Position numbers and translations under genes: made by a program
In this document: one piece after another, positions 15,885-23,822 of the stretch
Numbering within the stretch: position 1 is the stretch's first letter
Layout: every line of letters begins with the position of its first letter
From: Paenibacillus_Z sp042653205
Lineage (GTDB): Bacteria > Bacillota > Bacilli > Paenibacillales > Paenibacillaceae
Direction: 5' to 3'
DNA length: 64,000 nucleotides
Assembly (NCBI RefSeq): GCF_042653205.1
Contig: NZ_JBHSHY010000006.1
Coordinates: 124,001-188,000, forward strand
Notes under the pieces: generated by a model
The model's database searches: none
What the model saw: the letters and a program-made list of their open reading frames with translations, nothing else
Told to the model about the DNA's origin: nothing

Positions 15885-15985
15885 GTGCTATCCGGGTCCG
15901 GACAGGTGATAAACCGGTACGGTTATGCTAGAATAGGAACAAAGACAGGAACATGTGTTCTTATTATGGTGAAGGAGTGTAGGGA

Positions 15986-16372
15986 ATGAAGCTGCTGCTG
16001 CAAAACGAGGAAGGTGCGCCGCGCTGGATCGCCGTCGAAGACATCCGACTGATCGCGCCGTCGCCGAACGGGCCAGCGTTCACGACGAGCGACGGGACCG
16101 TGTACCGTTATGCCCAGACGATGGAGGAGCTGGACCGGATGTTCGGCTTGTATGGGTTCGCGCGGCTCGACCGCAACGTGATCGCTAACGTGGAGGCGGC
16201 GGAGCGGTACGATCCGGAGCTGAGAAAGGTGTTCTACGGCCAGCCGCGGGGTGCGCAGGACGGAGAGGGGGAGGAGCTGTACGCGACGGTGTCGGGGAAG
16301 AACGCGCCTAAGGTCAAGCATCTGACGGCGCGCGAGTACGGTGGTGTCTATGAAATTTGCGGCGCGGCTTAA
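15986..16372 (+). CDS. Stand-alone LytTR DNA-binding domain protein
   Basis: 128 residues. The segment from about residue 14 to 122 fits a LytTR domain: WIAVEDIRLIAP, then YRYAQTMEELDRMF (core LytTR helix), GFARLDRNVIANVEAAERYDPELRKVFYG and a C-terminal strand region. There is no receiver or membrane domain, so it would be a one-component regulator binding paired direct repeats. GAAGGAG precedes the ATG. It lies immediately upstream of, and in line with, the ATP-grasp/alpha-E/transglutaminase operon. No clear terminator separates the two, so read-through or local control of that operon is possible. Confidence 0.75.
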   Translation: MKLLLQNEEGAPRWIAVEDIRLIAPSPNGPAFTTSDGTVYRYAQTMEELDRMFGLYGFARLDRNVIANVEAAERYDPELRKVFYGQPRGAQDGEGEELYATVSGKNAPKVKHLTAREYGGVYEICGAA

Positions 16373-16384
16373 ATGTGAATATTA

Positions 16385-16401
16385 TGTTATGTAAGTTGAC
16401 A
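16385..16401. promoter_or_regulatory. Perfect GlnR/TnrA-type box over the -35 of the ATP-grasp operon
   Basis: TGTTATGTAAGTTGACA fits TGTNA-N7-TNACA at all 8 specified bases. The right half-site overlaps TTGACA. Confidence 0.7.
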
Positions 16402-16424
16402 TATAGTTCGGGGTTAGATATGAT
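16396..16424 (+). promoter_or_regulatory. Strong sigma-A promoter of the ATP-grasp/alpha-E/transglutaminase operon
   Basis: TTGACA (16396-16401), 17 bp, TATGAT (16419-16424). This is one of the best consensus promoters in the window, about 107 bp before the start codon. Confidence 0.8.
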
Positions 16425-16468
16425 TTAAGTACCAAATACGAATGGTACTCGGCAATATCATTCGGAAA

Positions 16469-16485
16469 TGCGAAAATAGCTCACA
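16469..16485. promoter_or_regulatory. Second GlnR/TnrA-like box downstream of the promoter
   Basis: TGCGAAAATAGCTCACA matches 7 of 8 consensus bases and shares 13 of 17 bases with glnA box 1 (5773-5789). Its centre is 84 bp (eight helical turns) from the upstream box. Confidence 0.55.
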
Positions 16486-16530
16486 TTCTTCGACAGGAAT
16501 GGACAACTGACGGCTTTGGAGGCGGAAATC

Positions 16531-17991
16531 ATGTCGATGGCGATGCAATCGCAATTCCACGCTTATGATCCACAATCGTTTTACGACGAGATGTTCGAAC
16601 GGGACCTGACCGTTCGCCCCCACTACGAAGGCGTCTACCGAACGTTCGCCCGCATGAAGCCGCCGGAGCTCGCAGCCCGGCATGCCGCTATTCAGCAGCG
16701 GATGCTGGAGGAAGGCATTACCTTTACGCTGTATGCCCAGAACCAGCGCGAACCGCTCGAGCGGACCATCCCGTTCGACTACATCCCGCGCGTTATTCCG
16801 AAGCACGAATGGGAGCACATCGAAAGAGGCATGAAGCAGCGCGTAACGGCGCTGAACGCGTTCCTTCGCGACGTCTACCATGGGCAGGCGATCGTGCGCG
16901 ACGGCATCATCCCGCGGAGAATGATCGTCGGGAACAAGTATTTCCGGCCGGAGATGGCCGGGCTCGACGTGCCGCAGGACGTCTACATGACCGCGTCGGG
17001 CATCGATTTGATCCGCGACGAGCAAGGCCGGTACTTCGTACTGGAGGACAATCTCCGGACGCCCTCCGGGTTCTCTTACCTGTACAAGGGACGCAGCCTG
17101 ATGAGCGAGCTGTTCTCCGACTTGTACCTGTCCAGCGCCGTGTCGGACATCGAACGCAGCCTGAACGTGTTCCTCCGTTCGCTCCGCAGTCTCGCCCCGT
17201 CCGGAAAGCGCGATCCGCTGATCGTGCTTCTGACCCCGGGGGCGTACAACTCCGCTTACTTCGAGCACGCCTTCCTCGCGCAGCAAATGGGCATCCATCT
17301 GGTCGAAGGCCGGGATTTGGTGTACCGGGATCATAAGATCTACTTGCGCGGGCTCGGCGGATTGCGCCAGGTCGACGTCATTTACCGCCGCCTCGACGAC
17401 GAATATTTGGATCCGCTGGCGTTCCAGTCGGACTCGCTGCTCGGCGTGCCGGGGCTGATGAACGCCTACCGCGCCGGCAACGTCGCCATCGCGAACGCCC
17501 CGGGCACCGGCGTGGCGGACGATAAAGCAATCTATGCCTACGTCCCGGAAATGATTCGTTATTATTTGAATGAAGAACCGATCCTGCATAACGTGCCGAC
17601 GTACATCCTTTCCCGGCCGGAGGACCGCGACTACGCGCTCGCGCACCTGGACCAGCTCGTCGTCAAGGAGACGTCGCTCTCCGGCGGGTACGGCATGCTG
17701 ATCGGGCCGGCCGCGACGCGGAAGGACATCGACCTGTTCGCGGACGCCATCCGCCGCGATCCGGGCCGATACATCGCCCAGACGACGATGCGCCTGTCGC
17801 GGGCGCCGGTCATGATCGGCGGCGCGATGCAGCCGCGGCATATCGACCTGCGCGTGTTCGTGCTGGCCGGGGGCTCGGAGCTGCACGTCATTCCCGGCGG
17901 GCTGACCCGCGTCGCGCTGCAGGAAGGCTCGCTCGTCGTCAATTCCTCGCAGGGCGGCGGCGTGAAGGATACTTGGGTACTGAGCCGCTAA
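16531..17991 (+). CDS. Circularly permuted type 2 ATP-grasp protein (DUF404/DUF407, COG2308)
   Basis: 486 residues. ATG at 16531 is chosen because GGAGG lies 8 nt upstream; the TTG at 16516 has no site. Motifs typical of this permuted ATP-grasp family are FDYIPRVIPKHEWEHIERGMKQRVTALNAFLRDVYHGQ, GIDLIRDEQGRYFVLEDNLRTPSGFSYL, LVVKETSLSGGYGMLIGP and RHIDLRVFVLAGG. Family knowledge: these are predicted carboxylate-amine/peptide ligases that occur next to alpha-E and transglutaminase genes. The substrate is unknown. First gene of a three-gene operon, 25 bp before the alpha-E gene. Confidence 0.93.
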   Translation: MSMAMQSQFHAYDPQSFYDEMFERDLTVRPHYEGVYRTFARMKPPELAARHAAIQQRMLEEGITFTLYAQNQREPLERTIPFDYIPRVIPKHEWEHIERGMKQRVTALNAFLRDVYHGQAIVRDGIIPRRMIVGNKYFRPEMAGLDVPQDVYMTASGIDLIRDEQGRYFVLEDNLRTPSGFSYLYKGRSLMSELFSDLYLSSAVSDIERSLNVFLRSLRSLAPSGKRDPLIVLLTPGAYNSAYFEHAFLAQQMGIHLVEGRDLVYRDHKIYLRGLGGLRQVDVIYRRLDDEYLDPLAFQSDSLLGVPGLMNAYRAGNVAIANAPGTGVADDKAIYAYVPEMIRYYLNEEPILHNVPTYILSRPEDRDYALAHLDQLVVKETSLSGGYGMLIGPAATRKDIDLFADAIRRDPGRYIAQTTMRLSRAPVMIGGAMQPRHIDLRVFVLAGGSELHVIPGGLTRVALQEGSLVVNSSQGGGVKDTWVLSR

Positions 17992-18016
17992 GGATGAAGA
18001 ACGGAGGGATGAACGT

Positions 18017-19018
18017 ATGCTTAACCGGAACGCGGAAGCGTTGTTTTGGATCGGACGGTACATGGAGCGCGCGGAGAATCATGCCCGGCTGATCGATGTC
18101 CACTATCACCTGCAGGATGAAGACGCGCCGCCCATTCCGCGGGACGGCGCGGATGGCCGGTCCCCCGCGCTGTGCAAGTGGGGACGGATCGTCGACGCGC
18201 TGGGCAGCCGCGCGGCGTACGAGCAGCAGTACGGCAGTGCGTACAACGAGCAGGACGTCGTGCATTACGTCACGCTGGACCGCGATCACGCGAATTCGCT
18301 GGTGACCTGCGTCAATCACGCCCGGGATAACGTCCGGACGCTGCGCGAGAAGCTGCCGAGCGAGCTGTGGGACGTCGCCAACGGCTTCTACCTGTGGCTC
18401 CGCGAGAAGCAGGCCGGAGACCCGGCGCGGGAGTCGCCGCATCAGTTTTTCGGGCGGATCAAGGAGTGGACGGCGCTGTTTTGCGGGGTGACGCAGTCCG
18501 TCATGCCGCGCGAGAACGAATGGCATTTCATCGAATGCGGCCGTTACCTGGAGCGAACCGAAAATACGCTGCGGATCATTCAATCTGCCATCGCGGCAAG
18601 CGCCTCTGCGGCGGAAGCGGGGGACGACAGCGAGCTGTATCCGTACCTGCAGGCGGTGCTGCGCTCCGTGAGCGGTTATCAGCCGTTCCGGCGCCACTAC
18701 GCGGACGGGGTATCGGCGGATGCGATCATCGAGTTCCTCGTTCTAAACGAGGCGTTCCCGCGCTCCGTGCAGTTCTCGCTCGACGCGCTGGATCGGAATC
18801 TGCGCGGCATCGAGCTGCAGGAGAAGCAGCTGCGCGCCGCGCACGACCGGATCATCCGCCAGGTGGTGAAGCTGAAGGCGGAGCTCGCCTGCCTCGAGCG
18901 GGAGGACTTGGGGCTTGACCGCGAAGGCGCCGTGACCGGCCGCCTGCTGCTGGCGGCGGGGCAGCTCGGCAACGCGTTCGCCCAAACCTTTTTTCGCATC
19001 GGGGAGGCCACCGCATGA
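18017..19018 (+). CDS. Alpha-E domain protein (DUF403, COG2307)
   Basis: 333 residues, almost entirely helical. It starts with the family signature MLNRNAEALFWIGRYMERAENHARLIDV, with ERAEN and a second ECGRYLERTENTLRI copy about 180 residues later. This suggests an internal duplication of the E-rich helical unit. It has no recognisable catalytic motif. It is the constant partner of the permuted ATP-grasp and may hold or present the substrate. ATGA overlaps the transglutaminase start by 4 bp, so translation is coupled. Confidence 0.92.
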   Translation: MLNRNAEALFWIGRYMERAENHARLIDVHYHLQDEDAPPIPRDGADGRSPALCKWGRIVDALGSRAAYEQQYGSAYNEQDVVHYVTLDRDHANSLVTCVNHARDNVRTLREKLPSELWDVANGFYLWLREKQAGDPARESPHQFFGRIKEWTALFCGVTQSVMPRENEWHFIECGRYLERTENTLRIIQSAIAASASAAEAGDDSELYPYLQAVLRSVSGYQPFRRHYADGVSADAIIEFLVLNEAFPRSVQFSLDALDRNLRGIELQEKQLRAAHDRIIRQVVKLKAELACLEREDLGLDREGAVTGRLLLAAGQLGNAFAQTFFRIGEATA

Positions 19019-19905
19019 AGCTGCATATCTCGCACACGACGCAGTACACGTACAAGGAAGCGGTCGGGGACAGTGTCAATGAGGTGCGGCTGACCCCGTT
19101 CACGAACGAGCAGCAGTCCTGCTACCAGCATGCGATCTCCGTCGAGCCGAACGCGCCGCTGTTCAGCTACGACGATTATTTCGGCAACCGCGTGCACGCG
19201 TTCTCGGTCAACCGCCAGCACCGGAAGTTGACGATCCGCTCGACGATGACGGTCGTCACGCGGGAAGCCTTCAAGCCGCAGCTCGGCAAGGACGGCTTGC
19301 CCGCGCAGGAAGCGTGGACGTGGCTCGCTGGCGAGCAGGCGGCTAACCGCTTCGCCGAATACCTGCTGCCCACCGCGTACACGGACATCACGCCCGAGGT
19401 GGCCGCCTTCGCGGACGCGACGATCCGGCGCGAGCCGGAATCCGGCGCGGAGCGGCTCGGCGTGTACAGCTGGCTGCTCGCCCTCTCGAACAAGATCCGA
19501 AGCGAATTCGTCTATGATCCGGAGGCGACGGACGTCCACACGATCGCCGGCGATATGCTGCGGCGGCGGCGCGGGGTGTGTCAGGACTTCGCCCATCTGA
19601 TGATCGCGGCATGCCGGTCGAAGGGCGTGCCGGCGCGCTACGTCAGCGGCTATCATTTCGTCGGCGACCTGCAAGGCGGCAGCGCGGACTTCGAGCAGGC
19701 GTCCCACGCCTGGGTCGAAGCGTACGTGCCGGGCCTCGGCTGGTGCGGCTTCGATCCGACGAACGACGCGCTGGTCGGGGAGCGCTACGTCAAGCTGGGC
19801 CACGGCCGGGACTACAAAGACATCGTCCCCGTCAAAGGCGTCTACATGGGCACCAGCGAGGCGATGCTGGACGTGACGGTCGACGTAAAACGGGCCGATG
19901 ATTAA
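19015..19905 (+). CDS. Transglutaminase-like cysteine protease/peptidase (COG1305)
   Basis: 296 residues. N-terminal beta region (MKLHISHTTQYTYKEAVGDSVNEVRLTPF) is the bacterial transglutaminase N-domain. The catalytic triad is visible: Cys189 in RRRGVCQDFAHLMIAACR, His231 in QASHAWVEAYVPGLGW and Asp247 in GFDPTND. No signal peptide is seen, so it is probably cytoplasmic. Family members linked to permuted ATP-grasps are predicted to hydrolyse or transfer the peptide the ligase makes. Last gene of the operon, ending at a bidirectional terminator. Confidence 0.93.
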   Translation: MKLHISHTTQYTYKEAVGDSVNEVRLTPFTNEQQSCYQHAISVEPNAPLFSYDDYFGNRVHAFSVNRQHRKLTIRSTMTVVTREAFKPQLGKDGLPAQEAWTWLAGEQAANRFAEYLLPTAYTDITPEVAAFADATIRREPESGAERLGVYSWLLALSNKIRSEFVYDPEATDVHTIAGDMLRRRRGVCQDFAHLMIAACRSKGVPARYVSGYHFVGDLQGGSADFEQASHAWVEAYVPGLGWCGFDPTNDALVGERYVKLGHGRDYKDIVPVKGVYMGTSEAMLDVTVDVKRADD

Positions 19906-19977
19906 GCGGCGGCGGTGCCCGGTCTTAGGGTACCCCACCGGTATCTCGCCCCTGATCGCGCCTGCCGGCATCGCAAA

Positions 19978-20012
19978 TAACGCCCGTTCCGGGAATCCGG
20001 AACGGGCGTTTC
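19978..20012. terminator. Bidirectional terminator between the transglutaminase and spoVR genes
   Basis: AACGCCCGTTCCGG / CCGGAACGGGCGTT perfect 14-bp stem with a 4-nt loop. Confidence 0.88.
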
Positions 20013-20046
20013 CATGTATTCGGCCGACGATTGCGGCGCATTCGCT

Positions 20047-21492
20047 TCAAATAAACTTCCGGCTCGTCTTCTTCCCGTCGCAGCTGAACACGATCCGTTT
20101 GTCCTCCACGATCGTCTCCAGGTGAACCGACTTGCCCCACAGGTGGACGACGTAGGGGAGCGTCTTCTCGACGTACTTGAGGTCTAGCTCCACGCCTTCG
20201 TACTGGTGGAACAGATAGAGCTCGCCGACGCGGTTGAAGTCGCCGTCCGTGACGACGATGCTCGGGAAGCCGCCGTTCACCCGCGAGAACACGAGCTGGT
20301 CGCGGACCGATTCCCACGCCTTGTCGGTAATTTTCCACTCTGCGCCTTTCTTCTCGAATACGTACAGGTCCAGCTCGTTCACGAGCTGCTTCGTCAAGTA
20401 ATTGCGGAGGAAGGAGATGTCGGAATCGAACTCGCGGACCTCGAACATCTTCTCCCGTCCCCGGCCCGGCTTGCGTCCCATCCGGTCCCGTTCTTCCTGC
20501 GTCGGATTGTCCCAGCGCTTCTCGATGTCCTCGAAAATTTTCAGGCCGAGGTAGTAGGGGTTCAGCGAGTGCCGGGAGGGCTGCACGACCGACGAGTTCA
20601 GATGGGCGAATTCGATCGTTTCTTCGCTCGTCAGGTCCAACTCCCGGATGATCCGCTGATGCCAGTACGACGCCCAGCCTTCGTTCATGATCTTCGTCTC
20701 GATCTGCGGCCAGAAGTACAGCATCTCGTCGCGCAGCATCGACATGATGTCGCGCTGCCAGTCCTGCATGTTCGGGGAGTATTCCTCGATGAACCAGATC
20801 AGGTCCTTCTCTGGCTGGGGCGGGAATTTCTTCGGCTCCGCGTTCGTCTTCGCCTCAGCGGCGGCCGCTTCCTTGTCTTCGTCGTCGAGCCCCCACAGAT
20901 CGTCGTACTGCGATTGCCGCTTCGGCTTCGCGCTTTGATTCTCCTTGCTCAGGAGCTCGATGTACTGGGCTTTGTCCAGCTTGTACGGCCGGATGATGGT
21001 GGAATCGACATGCTCCTGGATGGCGAGCACCGCGTCGATGAACTTCTCGACTTCTTCGGTGCCGTATTCCATCTCGTACTGGCTGACGCGTTCCGCGGTC
21101 GCGGACATGCTCTCGACCATATTGCGGTTCGTCATGCTGAAGCGGGCGTTGTTCTTGAAGAAGTCGCAGTGGGCCAGCACGTGCGCGACGATCAGCTTGT
21201 TCTGGATGAGCGAGTTGCCGTCGAGCAGGAACGCATAGCACGGATTGGAGTTGATGACGAGCTCGTAGATTTTGCTGAGGCCGAGGTCATACTGCATCTT
21301 CATCTTATTGAACGTCTTGCCGAAGCTCCAATGGCTGAAGCGCGTCGGCATGCCGTAGGCGCCGAACGTATAAATAATGTCCGCCGGACAGATTTCATAC
21401 CGCATCGGATAGAAGTCAAGACCGAATCCTTGCGCGATTTCGGTGATTTCGTCAATGGCTCGTTCGAGCGCTTTGATCTCGTCCTGGTGCAC
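20047..21492 (-). CDS. spoVR: SpoVR family protein
   Basis: 481 residues from the GTG at 21492 (VHQDEIKALERAIDEITEIAQGFGLDFYPMRYEICPADIIYTFGAYGMPTRF is how the region reads). I preferred this GTG to an ATG 36 bp upstream because GAGGGGG lies exactly 8 nt before it. Typical segments: GMPTRFSHWSFGK, LVINSNPCYAFLLDGNS, VAHVLAHCDFFKNN, MNEGWASYWH and NPYYLGLKIFEDIEKRWD. In Bacillus subtilis SpoVR affects spore cortex formation and is sigma-E controlled. A sigma-E-like promoter is present upstream. Partner of PrkA and YhbH. Confidence 0.95.
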   Translation of the reverse strand: MHQDEIKALERAIDEITEIAQGFGLDFYPMRYEICPADIIYTFGAYGMPTRFSHWSFGKTFNKMKMQYDLGLSKIYELVINSNPCYAFLLDGNSLIQNKLIVAHVLAHCDFFKNNARFSMTNRNMVESMSATAERVSQYEMEYGTEEVEKFIDAVLAIQEHVDSTIIRPYKLDKAQYIELLSKENQSAKPKRQSQYDDLWGLDDEDKEAAAAEAKTNAEPKKFPPQPEKDLIWFIEEYSPNMQDWQRDIMSMLRDEMLYFWPQIETKIMNEGWASYWHQRIIRELDLTSEETIEFAHLNSSVVQPSRHSLNPYYLGLKIFEDIEKRWDNPTQEERDRMGRKPGRGREKMFEVREFDSDISFLRNYLTKQLVNELDLYVFEKKGAEWKITDKAWESVRDQLVFSRVNGGFPSIVVTDGDFNRVGELYLFHQYEGVELDLKYVEKTLPYVVHLWGKSVHLETIVEDKRIVFSCDGKKTSRKFI

Positions 21493-21533
21493 GTTCACTT
21501 CCCCCTCGCAACGCGAATTGTGTTCCATAGCTA

Positions 21534-21563
21534 TATGTATGGGAAGGGGGGAAACGATATGTC
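21534..21563 (-). promoter_or_regulatory. Sigma-E-like promoter of spoVR
   Basis: On the minus strand: GACATATC (21556-21563), 14 bp, CATACATA (21534-21541). This compares with the sigma-E pattern ATA..CATACANT. Confidence 0.6.
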
Positions 21564-21687
21564 CCGCTGCCGCCGCCGGACTGCTAAAATTGTAGTCCGC
21601 ACGTTACTCGGCCATGCTCCGGCGAAGAAGTACGCATTTCCCGGTTGGCTCTGGATCGGCCGCCGCGACACGGAAGCCGCCGGCACC

Positions 21688-21727
21688 TGCGCCGCGCAGC
21701 CTCCTTCTGCGCCGCGCAGCCTCCATC
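21688..21727. repeat. 20-bp tandem duplication in the spoVR / LTA-synthase gap
   Basis: Two adjacent copies of TGCGCCGCGCAGCCTCC(T/A)TC in non-coding DNA. Confidence 0.8.
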
Positions 21728-21740
21728 TCCGATACGCGGA

Positions 21741-21769
21741 CAACCCCCGCCGATGCCGGCGGGGGTTGT
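21741..21769. terminator. Hairpin after the LTA-synthase-like gene
   Basis: ACAACCCCCGCCG / CGGCGGGGGTTGT 13-bp stem downstream of the minus-strand gene. The T tract is poor. Confidence 0.6.
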
Positions 21770-21805
21770 CCTGGTTTGGTTTCGCGTCTAGATGGCCATC
21801 CGCGC

Positions 21806-23662
21806 TTACGGATTGACCGGCGGCAACTGCGACACGTAGCTGTCGGAGAGCTGCAGCAGCTTGAGCGCCCGCATGTACTGGTCTTCCGTGGTCGGGACGG
21901 CCGCTGCGGCATTGCCGTGCAGCGGATGGTTCGTGCCGTCCTTGAACGCCGTGCCGGGGACGAACATCTGGGTGTCCGTGATGAGCGAGCCCGTCGGCAA
22001 GTAGTACCGCTCCGGCAGCAGGTTGGACGGCTGATTCAGCAAATCCTGGCCGAAATGGATATGGTCCTGCAGCGAGATGCCGAGCAGGTTGGCGACGGTC
22101 GGCAGGATGTCCGACTGGCCGCCGGTTTCCTTCAGCTCCATCGGCGTCGTGATGCCCGGCGACGAGATGATGAGGGGAATGTTGATCATGTCCGAGTTCG
22201 TATACTCGCGCCCGTAGATGTCCTTCATCAGCTTCTTCTCGCCGTTGTTCAAGGAATAGATCGGGAGACCAAGGTGGTCGCCGTAGACGACGAACACGCT
22301 GTTGTCCCAAATGCCGCGCTTCTTGAGATCGTCGATGAACTGGCCGAGCGCGTAGTCGGCGTAATTCTGGGCGCGAATGTAATCGCCGACGAACGTGCCT
22401 TCGTATTCCGGCGGCAGCGTGAGCTTGTACTTCCGCGGCGGGATGGAAAACGGATGGTGGGACGACATTGTGATCAGCTGCGAGTAGAACGGGCCGTTCT
22501 TCTGCATCGCGCCTAGCTGTTCGGCCGTCTTCTTATAGAGCACTTCGTCGGAAGGGCCGAAGAAGACCATATCGTCATGGCCGAACCAGGTTTGGTCGTA
22601 GTATTTCTCGAAGCCGAGCGCCTTGTACAGTTCGCCGCGATTCCAGAATTCCACGAAGTTCGTATGGAACGTCGCCGTCTGATAGCCGTTCGCCTGCATC
22701 AGCTTCGGCAGGCTCGGCAGCGCGTGGTTCGTATAGACGACGGACGCGGCGCCGGCCGGCGGCGTGTAGAAGGACGTGTTGACGACGAATTCGGCGTCGG
22801 ACGTATTGCCCTGTCCCACCTGTTGGTAGAAGTTCGAGAAGTAGATATGCTCCTTCGCGAGCTTGTTCAAGTTCGGCGTCACTTCCTGTCCGCCGATTTT
22901 GAGGCCGATCAGGAAGTTTTGGAACGCTTCCATTTGCACGATGATCAAGTTTTTGCCTTTGGCGGCGCCCCGGTATTTCGGCTCGGCCGGTTCCGTGATG
23001 CCTTTCTCCCGGTCGATCGCGGCCTGTGTGATGTCGCTCATCGGAATCGTCGGCTGCTTCGGGTCGGAGAACAGCGTGTACACCTCGTAATTGAGGATGC
23101 CCATGTCTTCGGCCTTCACGATTTCGTTCATGCTGGCGCGGTTCGGCAGGATGTTGAACAGGCACAGCGCGAGCGAGACGGCGAAGAGGGCGGAGACGAC
23201 GGCCTTGTTGAGCGGCAGCTGGCTGATCCGCTTCCAGTTGACGAACCGCCTGCGGCGCGCAAGCAAGGCGACGAGCACGACGATATCGAGAAAGATGAAC
23301 AAATAGTAGGGCGCGAGAAGCGAGAAGACGCTGCTCTTGACGGCGGTGACCTGGTTGATCTGCTCCAGCGCGTGGTACGTAACGATGATGCCGAAATACT
23401 TGTAATACATGATGACGGCGAACAGGATGGCGGTGACGAGCAGGTTCACGGTCAAGTAATACACGAGCTTGCGCTTGGAGGCGAACCATTCGATCAGGCA
23501 GAACAGCAGCCAGAAGAACGGCATTTCGGTGACCAGCAGCGTCCAGGACGGTCCGCCGTCGAAAATAACGAAGTAAGCGAGCATGCTTTTAAGCACGAGA
23601 ATGAGCGTAAAGAAGACGAACGGCCGTACCTGAAAAATCCGCCTGAATGACCATGCCGGCAT
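21806..23662 (-). CDS. LTA synthase-family membrane sulfatase-fold protein
   Basis: 618 residues from the ATG at 23662 (MPAWSFRRIFQVRPFVFF), which has an AAGGA site. A frame extending 95 codons further upstream is not translated-looking. About five N-terminal membrane helices (residues 13-200) precede an extracellular sulfatase-like domain. The phosphoglycerol-accepting Thr287 sits in GQGNTSDAEFVVNTSFY, and GDHLG and the His-containing MSSHHPF metal-site segments are present. Family members polymerise glycerol-phosphate lipoteichoic acid or prime it, and in sporulators some paralogues act in sporulation. Which role applies here is open. Confidence 0.9.
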   Translation of the reverse strand: MPAWSFRRIFQVRPFVFFTLILVLKSMLAYFVIFDGGPSWTLLVTEMPFFWLLFCLIEWFASKRKLVYYLTVNLLVTAILFAVIMYYKYFGIIVTYHALEQINQVTAVKSSVFSLLAPYYLFIFLDIVVLVALLARRRRFVNWKRISQLPLNKAVVSALFAVSLALCLFNILPNRASMNEIVKAEDMGILNYEVYTLFSDPKQPTIPMSDITQAAIDREKGITEPAEPKYRGAAKGKNLIIVQMEAFQNFLIGLKIGGQEVTPNLNKLAKEHIYFSNFYQQVGQGNTSDAEFVVNTSFYTPPAGAASVVYTNHALPSLPKLMQANGYQTATFHTNFVEFWNRGELYKALGFEKYYDQTWFGHDDMVFFGPSDEVLYKKTAEQLGAMQKNGPFYSQLITMSSHHPFSIPPRKYKLTLPPEYEGTFVGDYIRAQNYADYALGQFIDDLKKRGIWDNSVFVVYGDHLGLPIYSLNNGEKKLMKDIYGREYTNSDMINIPLIISSPGITTPMELKETGGQSDILPTVANLLGISLQDHIHFGQDLLNQPSNLLPERYYLPTGSLITDTQMFVPGTAFKDGTNHPLHGNAAAAVPTTEDQYMRALKLLQLSDSYVSQLPPVNP

Positions 23663-23822
23663 GAAAATATCCTTCCTTTCAACACGCGTACTGCAATTCC
23701 CATAACGTTCATTATGCCCCCTTTGCCAACGGTTTGTCAAAATGGCAAATCTGGCGAAATTTCGGCGCCGTTCCCATGGTATACTGGAGCAAAACCATGA
23801 CCGCCGAGAGGATAGCCGACCC

